Positions 35,012-46,677 of a DNA stretch of 64,000 nucleotides are shown here, piece by piece (position 1 is the stretch's first letter; each line of letters begins with the position of its first letter). The notes under the pieces were generated by a model. That model did not search any database and was not told the origin of the DNA. It was given only the letters and a program-made list of their open reading frames with translations. The stretch lies in NCBI GenBank assembly GCA_030686995.1, contig CM060702.1, forward strand, positions 66,652,440-66,716,439, written 5' to 3'. The stretch comes from Artemisia argyi. Taxonomy: Eukaryota; Streptophyta; Magnoliopsida; Asterales; Asteraceae. The translations under genes and the position numbers were made by a program.

Positions 35012-36431
35012 TGGTATATGTAGGGATTGCACCAGGCTTTACCTCTCGAGGGATCTCGAGAAGCTTACAACCCCCACCAGGAAGTGTACCTGATCGATGT
35101 AGTATAGTATAATGACAAGTACCGGGGGATTGATCGTTCAGCTAGGATAGTGTCACTAGGATTAGAAAACCTAAAGACTAGGTCTAGAGATGAGGGATGA
35201 TTCTTTTTGTATTTTTATATTTTTAGGAAAGCAAGTAAAAATCTCGGGTTTGAAGGATTTGGGCGGAATCAGTTGCTAGTCAACTAACCCAATACTAAGA
35301 TGGAATCAAAATAAAATAATAGAAATGAAATTAAACTATATTAAACTAAGGTTGTGAGCAATATATAGGAGAAATGTGTTAACTTAGATTTCACTACTCC
35401 CTAGATATCTTTTACACGTTAATTACTTGTTATAGTTGCGTGGATGACGGATTCTATTCCTTAATACCATTCATGGGGTGGCGTACTTACTTCCCCAATC
35501 CTATGAATGCCTACTTCACTCCTATGTCGAGCCGGCTAAGAAGCTCCTAACATGGGATCATTAGAATTTACTCATGCATTAAATACAACCAATAAAACCT
35601 AGTACACATCGGTTCATGTTTCCTAAGACGTTCAAGCATGTTACACAATGGAGATCTGCCAGTTTTCTTAAGCCTAACATTGAAATCATTCATCCAATAC
35701 AACCATAAACAAGTAATCAACACATAATTAACATCTAGGTTTCATTAGATCTAAGCAAACACAAGATAAATCTAGCCTAGCATGGTGAAATCAAGACAAG
35801 CACAAGATATAGACAACCAACACATAGACATATTGATTGAATTAAGAGAAGACTTATCTCAATAGCACATGAAAGGATTCAAGGGGTGAAAACCCTTGAA
35901 TTTACTGTAAAATACGAGCTAGGGTTCACAAAGTTCGGCCCTAGGGTTTCTCCACACAAGTTCCTCTTTATGAATGAAAAATAGAAAACTATATATAGAT
36001 TTTAGAAGGTGTCGGCGTCAAGAAAAAATGTCTGACGCCGTCATCTCGCCGCCAAATAGTTCCTTGGACTGCCTAGATCTGGGTCTGACGCCGTTATGTG
36101 GTCTCCTTATGCAGGCCGTCACAAAATTAACTCTTGACTCCCTTCTTGTGACGTCTTTAGGTTTGTACTGGGTCGTCATGGATTTTACTCTTGACGTCGT
36201 CATGCATTTCCTCTTGACGCTGTCATACACTGTTCCCAGCTTGGAAAATTAAGTCTTTGGCGTTTTCTTCACTTTTATGCTCCAAAAACGTCCGAATTGC
36301 TTCGTTTTCCAGATTTCACTCCCAATGTACCTAAAATCACAAAAGGAACGATTTAGGGTAATATTTGATCAAATTAATTCGATTCCGGGCTTAAATGACC
36401 CCCTAAAAGTGGTTCATTTTTTGCCTCATCA
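35012..36431 (-). repeat. X2 5' LTR, 1420 bp
   Basis: Pairs with 29987-31407. TATA box at 35989-35998, palindrome cluster at 36009-36225 with several CG-to-TG/CA changes (for example gtcggcgtca and gacgtcgtca). Confidence 0.92.
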
Positions 36432-36436
36432 GTGTT

Positions 36437-37365
36437 GTCTCATTGGAGACATGTTGAGTTTCTATGAACTCACTGATGGTAGGTTGAGGTAGATTGCGAG
36501 GAATGATGTAGTATGAGATATCTGCATCAGCTTGGTATTGAGTTGAAGAATTATTTTCAGGGTGATATTCATCAGGAGGATATCTTGATGAGTCATCAAT
36601 ACCAATTTCCTCAACTGAGGAGTTGGAGAACCTGATGGATTCAGTGCTCTCATCAACAGTTATGTGGTAGGTTTCCTCAATTTACTGTCTCCTAGTGTTG
36701 AATACCTTGAAGGCTTTGGATACAAGAGAGTATCCCAAGTAGTATCCATCACCAGCTTTGGCATCAAATATACCTAAGTAATCCTTGTGGTTATGAATAA
36801 ACATAGGACACCCAAATACATGAAAGTAGCTAATGTCAGGAATCCTTCCTTTGAATATCTCATAGGGGGTTTTATTGTGTCTTTTCACAAAGATGGACCT
36901 ATTTTGAGTATAGCAGGTTCTGACTACCTCAGTCCAAAAGTGTTTAGAAAGGACTGAGACATTTAACATTGTCCTTGCTGCCTCAATGAGTGTCCTATTC
37001 TTCCTTTCAGCTACTCCATTTTGTTCAGGAGTATAAGGAGAAGAGAAGTTCTGAGAAATACCTTTCTCATCACAAAAACATTCAAGGTCATGGTTTCTAA
37101 ATTCAGTACCATTGTCAGTACTAATCTGTTTAACCTTGACATCATTTTGATTTTCAATGTTCCTGATAAAGGACATGATTGTATCAGCTGCCCGACTCTT
37201 TTTGGTTAGGAAGTAAACCCAAGTGTATCTTGAGTATTCATCCACAATGACCAGAGTATATTTCTCATGGTTAATTGACATTGGACTGACAGGTCCAAAG
37301 AGGTCCATCTGGAGGAGGTGAAGGTAGCTTTTGATGGAGAAGGTTTGTTTTGTTTTGAATGATGC
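36437..37365 (-). pseudogene. C2 integrase core and tail
   Basis: On the minus strand, catalytic Asp in QMDLFGPVSPMS, second Asp in STDNGTEFRNHDLE and Glu in NGVAERKNRTLIEAART are all present. HVFGCPMFIHNHKD and YLGYSLVSKAFKVFNTRRQ follow. A TAA at 36684-36682 replaces the expected codon after RRQ, and the frame then continues into the Ser/Asp-rich linker (IDDSSRYPPDEYHPE) up to the X2 border. The right side is cut by Y1; the frame resumes at 45578 with HHKAS after one target repeat is removed. Confidence 0.88.
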
Positions 37366-40300
37366 TGATGAGTGCTCAAACACTCATCATTTTTGGTCAA
37401 ATCTGAACTGCAAAACATTTAAAAACACTCAGAAATGCATCAAAATACAGAAAATATCCCAAAATTGTGTTTATATGTTTCAGATGCAAAATGATTAAAA
37501 ACAGATTAAAAATGAACAAAGTTTACATAATTGGCAGTTTCAGTCCCTCAACTTTCAAAATTTAACAAAATCAGTCCCTGAGCATTTATTTTTAAATAAA
37601 AGTCAATAATAGTCCTTTGAGTTCAAAAGTTATCAAAATTGGTCCCTGGGTGAAAGTTTTGAGAATCTACAAGTTTGGTCCCCAAAGTTTCAAAAATGGC
37701 AAATATGGTCCTTGGGTATTCAAAATGGGAAATTTACATTTATAACCCTTGTACTATTCAACAATGGCAAAAATGGTCATTATGATAACTTTGGAAACTT
37801 ACAACTCACACCCGTAAAAATCCAAAATTGCATAATAGGTCCTTTGGCTTAAACCTTACAAACCAAACCAAACTTTATTACTACTACTAATCCAAAAATA
37901 AGCAAACACAGCCCACCCTTTCTGCTGGCCCAAATCACCCCAAAGCCCAATCCACACCACACTAATAAATCCACTAACCCCCGTTTAATACTCCTCCCTA
38001 GTCAAACCCTTTGACGTTCACCCTTAACCTCCATTTCCCTCCCACTTGACCTGCTAATCGAAACCACCCCATCACCAACTTTGTCGTCAACCCACTCCAT
38101 GTTCCCCCAACTCATAACTACAAAACAAGAACCATTTATGGTCCTGAAAATACTCCAAGCAACATGTCGGAATTTTTGGCGGCAAAAATCATTCAAGGAT
38201 CAAGATTGAGTTCACTTATCCAAGGGTCCATTTTTATTGATGGGAAAGAAAGAGGAATGTCCCCTGGTCTATAAATGTCAAGAAGAAAGAAGAAAGGGGT
38301 GGTAATTTTTAGTGTAGTAGTAGCAGTAGACTAGTTTTAGTGTCAAAATTAGTATAAATTTAGTTTTAAGTTGAACTATTAGTTTAAAAAAGGCTGTAAT
38401 TTACATTTTCAGTGTAATTGTAATTTGTATTAATCATCAAGTTCATTTGTCTCAGTTAAATTTTGATTTTACCATTTGTATTTGAAAGCTCTCAAATTAG
38501 TTTTAAGCTATTAAAATGTTGTCTTTACTTAGTTGTTTAAGCTTGTTTAGGTGAATGATAAGCTTTTATAAGCTGGCCAAGCACTAAATTCAGTTTCACA
38601 TCTAGTTCACTAATAATACTAAAAAAATCCAATAAATAGTGAATAATTAAAAAATCAGTGAGAAGAAGGAAGGTTGTTGCAGGGCAAGTTTGATTTGTGA
38701 TGGTCTTGGTTTGGAAACCTCAGGAGAGGTATTAAGTTATGCTTTGAATCCTGGGTTCTCGGTTTATGCTGGATGCAAGGTTGTAAGTCAACTTTCCTAT
38801 TTTAGTTTTCATACTGTGTAGTTGCTCACTAGTACTTGTTTGTATTCTTGTGTGCTTATTTAATATCTCCTAGACATAATTTAGCTTAGAATTTGGTCTT
38901 CGTTCACTATTCTCCATATTAGCCTAAACCCTTAGTTAAACTGCCATTTTAGAATTACTTAGGATCATAGGCATTTGGTGTTTAGCTTATTGTTTCTAAG
39001 CTTGATTTAGATTATTACATCATAATAGATTAGTGGAAATCAGTTTCATAGTTGTTAGCACCCATGTGTTTTGAAAATCAAAGAGATAGATAGATTAAGG
39101 GGTGTTTGGTTTAAGGCTAGCAGTTGTGCTATTGTTGGTTTCTGTTGTTAAAATTGACTGAGACATGCTTCATTAAGTACCAACAACTTATTTAGGTGAA
39201 TGAACATCTAGCTCTTTTGGTTAAAAGTCAAAGTTTATCTTTAATAATCATACTTCATTAACTGTTAGGATATGTTGTTAATTATCTCATCACATTGATG
39301 CATAAGTGTGTTCCATAGTTTAATTTTGGTAACTTGCAGCTCATTATAACATTACAAGTCATTAGATTCAAATCCAAGCTCACCATGGTCAACTTTTAGC
39401 AAAAGTTCAAAAAGTCAAATTTCACATTCATGCAGAAAATCCAAATATTGCATGATTTTTAATGATTTTTGTGTTAGGAATTAGGTCTTGAAACTTTCAC
39501 AAGTTATAGTCCACCAGCTAAACTTTAGGAATACAACTTGGCTTAATTTTTATATTTTTTTAGTTGGCTTATGAGTGATCGTAAACCCCTCATCTGCCCT
39601 GCACCATGGGTATTTCAGTTCTGCCCCGTTTTCTATTGACCATAGCATGCTCATATTTTGAGCTTAATCTTTGAACTTTGGTGTTTTGAGTAGCCCCTAA
39701 TGCTGACTTCTTATGCATGTTCTTGTTTGTCCCTTTAGAGCTTATTACAGTGCTTAAAAATCTGCCACAAGTAGGGTAGTTTGCTACTCTAGTTCCAAAT
39801 GGCTCATTGCTTTTCAGGCTCACGGCCTGGGCTTATTTGAGTTTTTTGAGTTGAAGTAAGTTTTTTAGAACTATTACACTATACCTGAGCTTTTGGTGCA
39901 TTATAGTGCTTATTTGCTTATTTGTAGTGCTTATTCAAACTGTTTATTTACCCAATTTAGCTCATTAGTAGGCTTATCTAACTTCTTATATTTTTTCTAG
40001 GTTTAGTATGTTATTTTAGAATTTCTATAAAATTTTCATATTTTTCTAAGCTTATTTAGTACTTTTCTTAATTAATATTAGTTTTTAAATATTTTTAAAT
40101 CATTTTAAATTCATAAAAATTAAATAAAAACCCAAAAAAAAATTAAATTCAGATTTAAAATTAGATTTAAGTTATTTTAGAATTTTCAAGATTTAATTTT
40201 TATTTTTCTAGCTTAAAATAATATTTAATTGTATTTTAGTATAATTTAAATTAGTTTAAATTAATTAATAATTAATTTTTAATTAATAATAATTATTTAA

Positions 40301-40878
40301 AAAGTAGGAATAATAGATTTTCAGTTTGAAAATTAGTTTTATAATATTTTAGATTTTTCAAAGTTAAAATTTTATTTTTCTAGGTTAATTTCCTATTTTC
40401 TTGTAATTTAGTGTATTATTAAATAGTTAAAAATAGTTATTAATTAATAATAATTAATTAAATAGTGTAATTTTTTTTTTTCCAAAAATTTTCTTTTATC
40501 ATTAGGATTGTAAAAATGTAATTTTCATATCCGTAAGTATTTTATTTCTTATAACTCGCATTTTATTTCGTAAGTTTATGTAAATTTAAATCAAACGTGC
40601 GCGTTTTTGCTTTTTAAACGTTTTTAAGTATCAAGCTTTCACGTAATCATTCTCATAGCTTGTTTAAGCTATTTTATTTTATATTCCTTAATTCACAAAC
40701 TCATAACCCCCTTTCCATTCAAATTCACCCGATCACAAACCTGTTTTAATACCATCACACCTTGTCGGGACATAACGACCCGGGGAAACACTGTATTCCG
40801 TGGAGATTAAGCCTAAGGAGTTTGACTATATTGACCACATCCGTGGTTGACTTTAGTTGACTACTTTTGCCTCAATCA
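37366..40878 (+). repeat. Y1 5' LTR, 3513 bp
   Basis: Starts TGATGAGTGCTC and ends CTCAATCA. The first 500 bases hold degenerate units like aatggtccctgggt-aaagtttcaaaaatggcaaa (37535-37760), a low-complexity pattern common in plant LTRs. The rest is AT-rich with many gcttatt / aataagc words. Open frames in it resemble nothing; no gene. Confidence 0.88.
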
Positions 40879-40883
40879 AGTTT

Positions 40884-40898
40884 TGGCGCCGTTGCCGG
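40884..40898 (+). promoter_or_regulatory. Y1 primer-binding site, split by a hAT insertion
   Basis: TGGCGCCGTTGCCGG begins five bases after the LTR end and matches the tRNA-Asp-type site. Its last eight bases are duplicated on the other side of the hAT element (41551-41558). Confidence 0.8.
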
Positions 40899-41550
40899 TA
40901 GGGATGGCAAAAAAACCCGAACTCGACGGGGAAACCCGAAACCCGAACTTATTGGGGCGGGGCGGAGCATGCTTATCGGGTTTTGGGGTGGGTTTTGGGG
41001 CCTTAACGGGGATTCTTATTGGGTTTGGGGCGGGGATGGGGCACACTATCCCCGCCCCGCCCCACCCCGAAACATATACATATACATATACATATATCTA
41101 TATACCTAAAATATTGTGCTAGTATTTACGTATTAAATATAATTCTCTAATTTTTGTTAATTTTTACCTTTGTAATATTTCAAACTAAGATCATAAAAGC
41201 TTGTTTTGTATCATAATATTATAAAAAAGTTGTGATTTATTCCAATGCTTAATATATTATTAATACGTTCTCGATTATTTAAAATATTCCATAAAATCAT
41301 ATTGTTAATAGTTTAAAAATAAGAATAAACGGGGAACGGCACGAGTATGATGGAGCATCGCGGTCAAAAAAGACAACCCGATAAGACCCCAATGGGGAAT
41401 GGGACGGGTTTGGGGGAGCATCTCGCCCTAATGGGGTGCCCTGATAAGATCCTCAATGGGGATTGGGGCGGGTTTGGGGATGATTTTTGTAATCGGGTTT
41501 GGGGATGGGGATGGCCGCCCCGCCCCAAACCCGCCCCATTGCCATTCCTA
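40899..41550. mobile_element. hAT-like non-autonomous DNA transposon in the Y1 primer-binding site
   Basis: Terminal inverted repeats TAGGGATGGCAA and TTGCCATTCCTA (one mismatch) are flanked by a perfect 8-bp target repeat gttgccgg (40891-40898, 41551-41558), which is the hAT signature. The ends are strikingly G/C-rich (ggggcgggtttgggg words, in opposite orientation at the two ends) and the middle is AT-rich. There is no transposase; open frames over the G/C arms are compositional artefacts. Confidence 0.88.
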
Positions 41551-41558
41551 GTTGCCGG

Positions 41559-42201
41559 GGAGGTTGTGCGCGTTATTCTAAATGGTTTGCAGATTAGTGA
41601 ATCTGGATATACACCCATTGTATATTTACTATCCTTGTCCATATTATCATATAAAAAAACAAAACTGTTCCCGAAAACATTTTACAATCAGTCTTCAACG
41701 AACACAAAAAGCCCAAAAAAGATTTTCTTTCTTACAAAATGTTTTCCAAAAACTCCAAAAATATTCACCTTTACCCTCTCACATCTTTGATTCTTCATCC
41801 CTACCCCTCTGTAAACCTTTGATTCTTTCGTATATCGTATCCACACCACTTTGGTTGTCAATGGTGTGGTGGTCCTCATAATGGTGGGATTGTCCCGGCT
41901 GTAGCATGGTAGAGCAGGAGATGGGTCTGTCTATAACCAAGCTCCCTATCCTTACCATGACACATCTGATTCCTTCTACCAGCCACCACATCATGAGATA
42001 CCGACATACCTATGTGAGTTTTGTGGAGGTCCTCACCAAGGATTTGAGTATCAATCCGGAAACACGTTTGTCAATGAACAGTTTTCTGGTGATGCTCAGA
42101 ATTTTGGTTATGACCAATATCCATACGATTCACCAATCGAGACTCAACAGTTTTACTGTTGTGATTACTGTGGAAGTCCACACTTCATCTCAGATTGTCA
42201 T
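41559..42201 (+). pseudogene. Y1 leader and frameshifted start of the gag-like frame
   Basis: After the leader (41559-41830) come frameshifted Cys-rich motifs: CQWCGGPHNGG near 41860, then CEFCGGPHQGF near 42020 and CDYCGSPHFISDC (CX2CX3HX4C) near 42160. The last is in frame with the main frame below. Together they look like three related short zinc knuckles. Confidence 0.55.
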
Positions 42202-43440
42202 ATGGGGAATCCATTTCCTTGTGACAATTTTGAAACATCGTATTATGACCAACCTCCACAGTACCATATGAATCAAGTAATTCTTCCAGAAATTCAAAAT
42301 GCACTGGAAATAGTTGATGAGCTTAAGGGTTTAGTTAAAGACCTTACCCAAAGAGATACTCATAAAAAATCAATGGAAGAATTACTGGTTGAAGAGCAGG
42401 CTGCTAAAATAAATTCCCAAGATGCCTATGAAAAATCTATTAGGGAATCAATTGCAAAAGAAAAAGCAGCCAAATCTAGCTCTCAGTTCCGTTTCATTCC
42501 TGATGACAGTGATGATGAAGATACGCTTGATATCCTTCAATTTTATAAAGATTCATCAAGTTCATTAGTGGATATCCCAGCATTTGAGATTCCATCTCAA
42601 ACAACTGCTATCACACCCGAAGTTTCCACTCACTCTTTAAGTATGGGGGATGAGCATCTTTGCACTGTTCCTGAAAAGGAATCGGACGAATTCATAAAGT
42701 CTAGTGTTAAGAACCTTGTCCCAATCCCAAGAGAGTCACAGGGAACTTTTGATCATATGTGTGATATACCTTCCCCTCTTGAGTGTCCAAAAGATCAATT
42801 TGAGACTTTCTCCGATTGTAGCGAAGGTTGTGCATCTTATGGAGACATTGAGTATGTTGAGGCATCAATTCCACATTCTGATGCTGATCATCTTCTTGAG
42901 GAGTTCTCCGATGAACTCACTCACATCAATCCACTTCCAACGGGAAGTAACGATGATCTCTTTGACTTTGAAGCCGATCTAGGAGAAATTTAAAGTCTCT
43001 TATATCATGATCCATCACTCAGTTCTGATCCCAACAGTCCAATTGAGAATGTTGATCACTTTGTTCCAAAAGCATTCAAAACTACTCTCACCAATCCTCT
43101 TTTTGAATTCGAATCTGAATTCACTTTGATTTCTGATAATCCAATCTTTGGTACTCAGAACGAGGATAGTGATGAGTCTACATCGGAACAAGAGTTCACA
43201 GATTTACATCTTGTGATTGATTCTCTTTCCGAGGAGTTCTCCGGTGAATTCACTCATATCATATCTGCGCCGGAGTATGATAACTTCTACTTTGATCCAG
43301 ACACACCCGGGATATGTCTTAATCACGTGAGCTTAAATGATGAGATTCGTAATATAGAAATTATAGATTCTCCTATGGGTGATGATGAGTTAGTCATGAT
43401 TTTCATCATGATTTCCTCCTTTTCTTCACCTATCCCGTGA
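42202..43440 (+). pseudogene. Y1 gag-like protein, acidic tail, one nonsense codon
   Basis: In one frame about 413 codons run from MGNPFPCDNFETSYYDQ, just after a zinc knuckle, to 43440, with a single TAA at 42991-42993. An amphipathic helix (IVDELKGLVKDLTQRDT..., EELLVEEQAAKINSQDAYEK) is followed by a long acidic, Ser-rich tail with repeats of the type EEFSDELTHINPLP / EEFSGEFTHIISAP. I know this kind of protein from memory as a frequent unnamed retroelement product in Asteraceae. It has no catalytic motif. It may serve as a nucleic-acid-binding gag for trans-mobilised copies. Confidence 0.6.
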
Positions 43441-44039
43441 CTTCCTCTCTTCTCACTCCTTCAGGAATGGAGACATTATCTTTGACCCCGACATTTCCAT
43501 GTATCATTATCTTGATCCAGGGTCTATATATCTCATCGGTGTGGAACTTTCACGTGCATCAAATGTTTGACCAAACATCTTGAATGAAAGTCCGACGGAG
43601 ATTGTTTCTTCCACATCTTGCTTCCCCAAGAACAAATGAATTCGGGGTTGAGTCAAGCTAGCGACTCGGTAAACAAAAATAGTAGCATGTATATGGGGTT
43701 TTCACCCTAAGTGTGGGGGAGTTACCCATGCTGTTGTTACCATGTATATAAGTTTCAAAAAAAATGTATATGTATAAATAAAGTGAAAAATGGTATTTCC
43801 ACATTTAGCTTGTAATGTTGCCTTTTTACGTTCAAAGAGTCGGCATAATAGCCGGGACTTTGAATATTGAGGACAATATTCAATTCTAAGTGTAGGGGGA
43901 AATTCTAGCGAATTTGATCACATTTTACCTTCTAGTACCCCCGTTTTTTTCCAAAATTTTAAAAAATTCTTTCACTTAAGTTTCAAAATTTTTGTGTTTA
44001 TCAGTCCGCCATGTCTAACCGACAAAAGGATTGGCTAAT
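43441..44039 (+). other. Y1 3' noncoding region, first part
   Basis: No gene. Contains ccctaagtgtgggggagttaccc (43707-43730) and a second aagtgtagggggaaa (43888-43902), words usual downstream of coding regions in Athila-like elements. Confidence 0.55.
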
Positions 44040-44400
44040 CCAGGAGCAAACGGCTCTTGGTAAAGATATATCAAATCCGTTTATGGCTGACAATTTGCCC
44101 AAAATTGTATGGTATTCAACTCACCATATCCTAAAAAGTAAAGAGTTGGCTAGCCCGCAAGGTTATGGCTTGTGGTAAAGGCAGTGGAAAACCATAATTG
44201 GTAATCAACTCACCAAGATGATGACTGTATTCCATCAAAGAGTTGGCTAGTCCAGAAGCAAATGGCTTCTGGTAAAGACAAATCAAATCCGTTTAAAGCT
44301 GATGGTTTGCTCAAAATCATATGGTTATCAGTGTACCATAGTTCGTACTTGAACTAAAACATTTGGCTACTCCAGAAGTAATGGCTTTTGGTAAAGAGAC
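44027..44400 (+). ncRNA. Array of four covarying hairpins in the Y1 3' noncoding region
   Basis: Four units read TTGGCTA, a spacer of about 2-4 bases, a 7-bp stem with 6-7-base loop, then TAAAG. Stems: CCAGGAG/CTCTTGG (44040-44060), CCGCAAG/CTTGTGG (44155-44175), CCAGAAG/CTTCTGG (44252-44272), CCAGAAG/CTTTTGG (44372-44391). Pair 4 is G.U, C-G, G-C, G.U, and pair 5 is G-C in unit 1 and A-U in the others. Units 1 and 3 carry a second hairpin (44090-44108 and 44302-44320), with pairs C-G to U-A and A-U to G-C. Pairing is kept while bases change, so the RNA fold probably matters. The role is unknown; it sits between coding region and purine tract. Confidence 0.65.
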
Positions 44401-44451
44401 TTCAATTCCATTAAATTTTCATAAAAGATTGCTAGGGACTAGCAATAGTTT

Positions 44452-44463
44452 AGTGTGGGGGAT
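44452..44463 (+). promoter_or_regulatory. Y1 polypurine tract
   Basis: gtgtgggggat directly before the right LTR. Confidence 0.75.
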
Positions 44464-45577
44464 TGATGAGTGCTCAGACACTCATCATTTTTGGTCAAAT
44501 CTGAACTGCAAAACATTTAAAAACACTCAGAAATGCATCAAAATACAGAAAATATCCAAAAATTGTGTTTTATATGTTTTAGATGCCAAATGATTAAAAA
44601 CAGATGAAAAATGAACAAAGTTTGCATAATTGGCAGTTTCAGTCCCTCAACTTTCAAAATTTGACAAAATCAGTCCCTGAGCATTTATTTTGAAAGAAAA
44701 GTCAATAATAGTCCTTTGAGTTCAAAAGCTATCAAAATTCGTCCCTGGGTGAAAGTTTTGAGAATCTACAAGTTTGGTCCCCAAAGTTTCAAAAATGGCA
44801 AATATGGTCCTTGGGTATTCAAAATAGGAAATTTACATTTATATCCCTTGTACTATTCTACAATGGCAAAAATGGTCTTTATGATAACTTTTGGAAACTT
44901 ACAACTCACACCCCTATTCTACAATTGTATTTTGGTATAATTTAAATTAGTTTAAATTAATTAATAATTAGTTTTTAATTAATAATAATTATTTAAAAAG
45001 TAGGAAAAATAGATTTTCAGTTTGAAAATTAGTTTTATAATATTTTAGATTTTTCAAAGTTAAAATTTTATTTTTCCAGGTTAATTTCCTATTTTCTTGT
45101 AATTTACTGTATTATTAAATAGTTAAGAATAGTTATTAATTAATAATAATTAATTAAATAGTGTAAAAATTATTTTTTTTCCAAAAATTTTCTTTTATCA
45201 TTAGGATTGTAAAAATGTAATTTTCATATCCGTAAGTATTTTATTTCTTGAAACTCGCATTTTATTTCATAAGTTTACGTAAATTTAAATCAAACGTGCG
45301 CGTTTTTGCTTTTTAAACGTTTTTAAGTATCTAACTTTTACGTAATCATTCTCATAGCTTGTTTAAGCTATTTTATTTTGTATTCCTTAATTCACAAACT
45401 CATAACCCCCTTTCTATTCAAATTCACCCGATCACAAACCCGTTTTTATACCATCACACCTCGTCAGGACATAACGACCCGGAGAAACCCTGTATTCCGC
45501 GGAGATTGAGCCTAAGGAGTTTGACTATATTGACCACATCCGTGGTTTACTTTAGTTGACTGCTTTTGCCTCCATCA
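44464..45577 (+). repeat. Y1 3' LTR, 1114 bp, with large internal deletion
   Basis: Matches the first about 450 bases and the last about 660 bases of the 5' LTR. The join is near 44920-44930 (acacccctattctacaattgtatttt), corresponding to a loss from about 37818 to about 40225. Ends CCTCCATCA. Confidence 0.87.
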
Positions 45578-46580
45578 GATGCCTTGTGGTGTTTACCTTT
45601 TTCACAAGCAGAACATCGCTTGTCTTTGGTATACACCAGGAATGGAAAGCCAAGAACTTTGTTTTGTTTGGCAAGGTTGTTGATACTTTGAAGTTTAGAT
45701 GAGAGAGTCTTCTATGCCAGAGCCAGTTGATTCTTTCACTTGCCTTAGTAAAGAGGCAAGTTTCATTTTGCGTAAGGGTTGATATGTCTAGGACATAGAC
45801 ATCATCCCTCTTGGGAGCAATCATCACAACTTCCTTGTTGGCATTGTAGATGGTTCCTCTCTTGTCATCAAACTGAACTATGTATTTTATATCACATAGT
45901 TGACTCACACTGATGAGATTGTACTTGAGACCATTGACATAAGCTATCCTTGTAAAAACTATACCATTACAGTTTACTGAACCATAACATTCAGTGGGAG
46001 CTGATGAGTTATCACCAAATACTACCTTGGGTCCTGATTCTTCCACATATTTGTACAGATAATGCTTTACACCAGTCATACTCCTTGAGCATCCACTGTC
46101 TAGATGCTAAACAGGATCCCTGGTATGTTTTTGCATAAATAGTAAATTTGGTTAGTTTTTCTTGTTAATCCACTTCCTAGTGGGTTTAGTACTCAGGGAC
46201 TTTTTGAATTTAGCTATTGAGTCATGGTCTGAGGTTGAGTGAACTAAGCTTCCACAAGTTTTGCATTTGGATGTTCATGAAGACTCAGTATACTGAGAGG
46301 TGCTGGTAGTGATACCTCTTCTGGCTTGAATAACTTTGTCATGTACTCTGTCATCATGGGAGGGATCTCCAAAAATGTTACAGCATGTGTTCAACATACA
46401 ATCATCAGGAAGATGATCATTGAACCCACAGTGAGGACATGGCAGGAAAGGCTTTGCCTTTTGTCTTTGTTTGGAAGGAGAGGTATATTGATGACCTTGT
46501 GGTTTGTAAAGTCCTTGTGCATTCAGGGATGCGCAGTGAAATTTATGATCAGAAGTCCTATGGTCCTCTTGTTTGCATAT
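45578..46580 (-). pseudogene. C2 gag knuckle, protease and pre-integrase domain
   Basis: On the minus strand: zinc knuckle CPHCGFNDHLPDDC (46460-46400 region), a Lys-rich linker, protease motif LDSGCSRSMTG (about 46112-46075), then GLKYNLISVSQLCD, WLWHRRLSHLNFK and a pre-integrase Cys region that is frameshifted (near 45690-45590) and stops at the Y1 border. Gag is cut at 46580 by the X3 LTR. Only about 330 codons of the C2 gag-pol start side are in the window. Confidence 0.85.
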
Positions 46581-46677
46581 TGATGCGTGGGAATTGCACC
46601 AGGCTTTACCTCTCAAGGGATCTCGAGAAGCTTACAACCCCCACCAGGCAGTGTACCTGATCGTTGTAGTATAGTAT

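Larger units (their letters stand above)
29987..36431 (-). mobile_element. X2: complete short non-autonomous X-family element
   Basis: LTRs at 35012-36431 (5') and 29987-31407 (3') start TGATGAGG and end ATACCA on the minus strand. The target repeat gtgtt is perfect (29982-29986 and 36432-36436). A tRNA-Asp-type primer site adjoins the 5' LTR. The only coding region is a protease-like frame (34850-33829); there is no gag capsid, RT or integrase. The two LTRs show dozens of differences, so it is much older than B. It sits between the integrase and RT of copia C2. Confidence 0.92.
37366..45577 (+). mobile_element. Y1: complete non-autonomous Ty3/gypsy-type element with gag-like frame
   Basis: A left LTR of 3.5 kb, a tRNA-Asp-type primer site, a CCHC-bearing gag-like frame, a structured 3' noncoding region, a purine tract and a 1.1-kb right LTR are bounded by a perfect target repeat gatgc (37361-37365 and 45578-45582). 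There is no protease, RT or integrase. The LTR lengths differ because the right copy lacks about 2.4 kb of the middle. It inserted in C2 just before the integrase core. Confidence 0.9.
27092..46580 (-). mobile_element. C2: backbone copia element, three collinear pieces split by X2 and Y1
   Basis: On the minus strand the pieces 46580-45578 (gag knuckle, protease, pre-integrase), 37365-36432 (integrase) and 29986-27092 (RT, RNase H, extra ORF) read in copia order. Frames rejoin across the X2 and Y1 insertions after removing one target repeat. The gag N-terminal part must lie right of X3, and the 3' end left of X1, both off-window. Domain spelling is close to the TNT1-like copia family common in Asteraceae (from memory). 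Stops and frameshifts occur in every piece. Confidence 0.85.

Noticed and set aside
40847..41642. Long open frames over a G/C-rich block, resembling a CpG-island gene
   Set aside because: The frames appear on both strands in ggggcggg-type sequence with no family resemblance. The block is bounded by inverted repeats and an 8-bp target repeat, so it is a hAT-like element.
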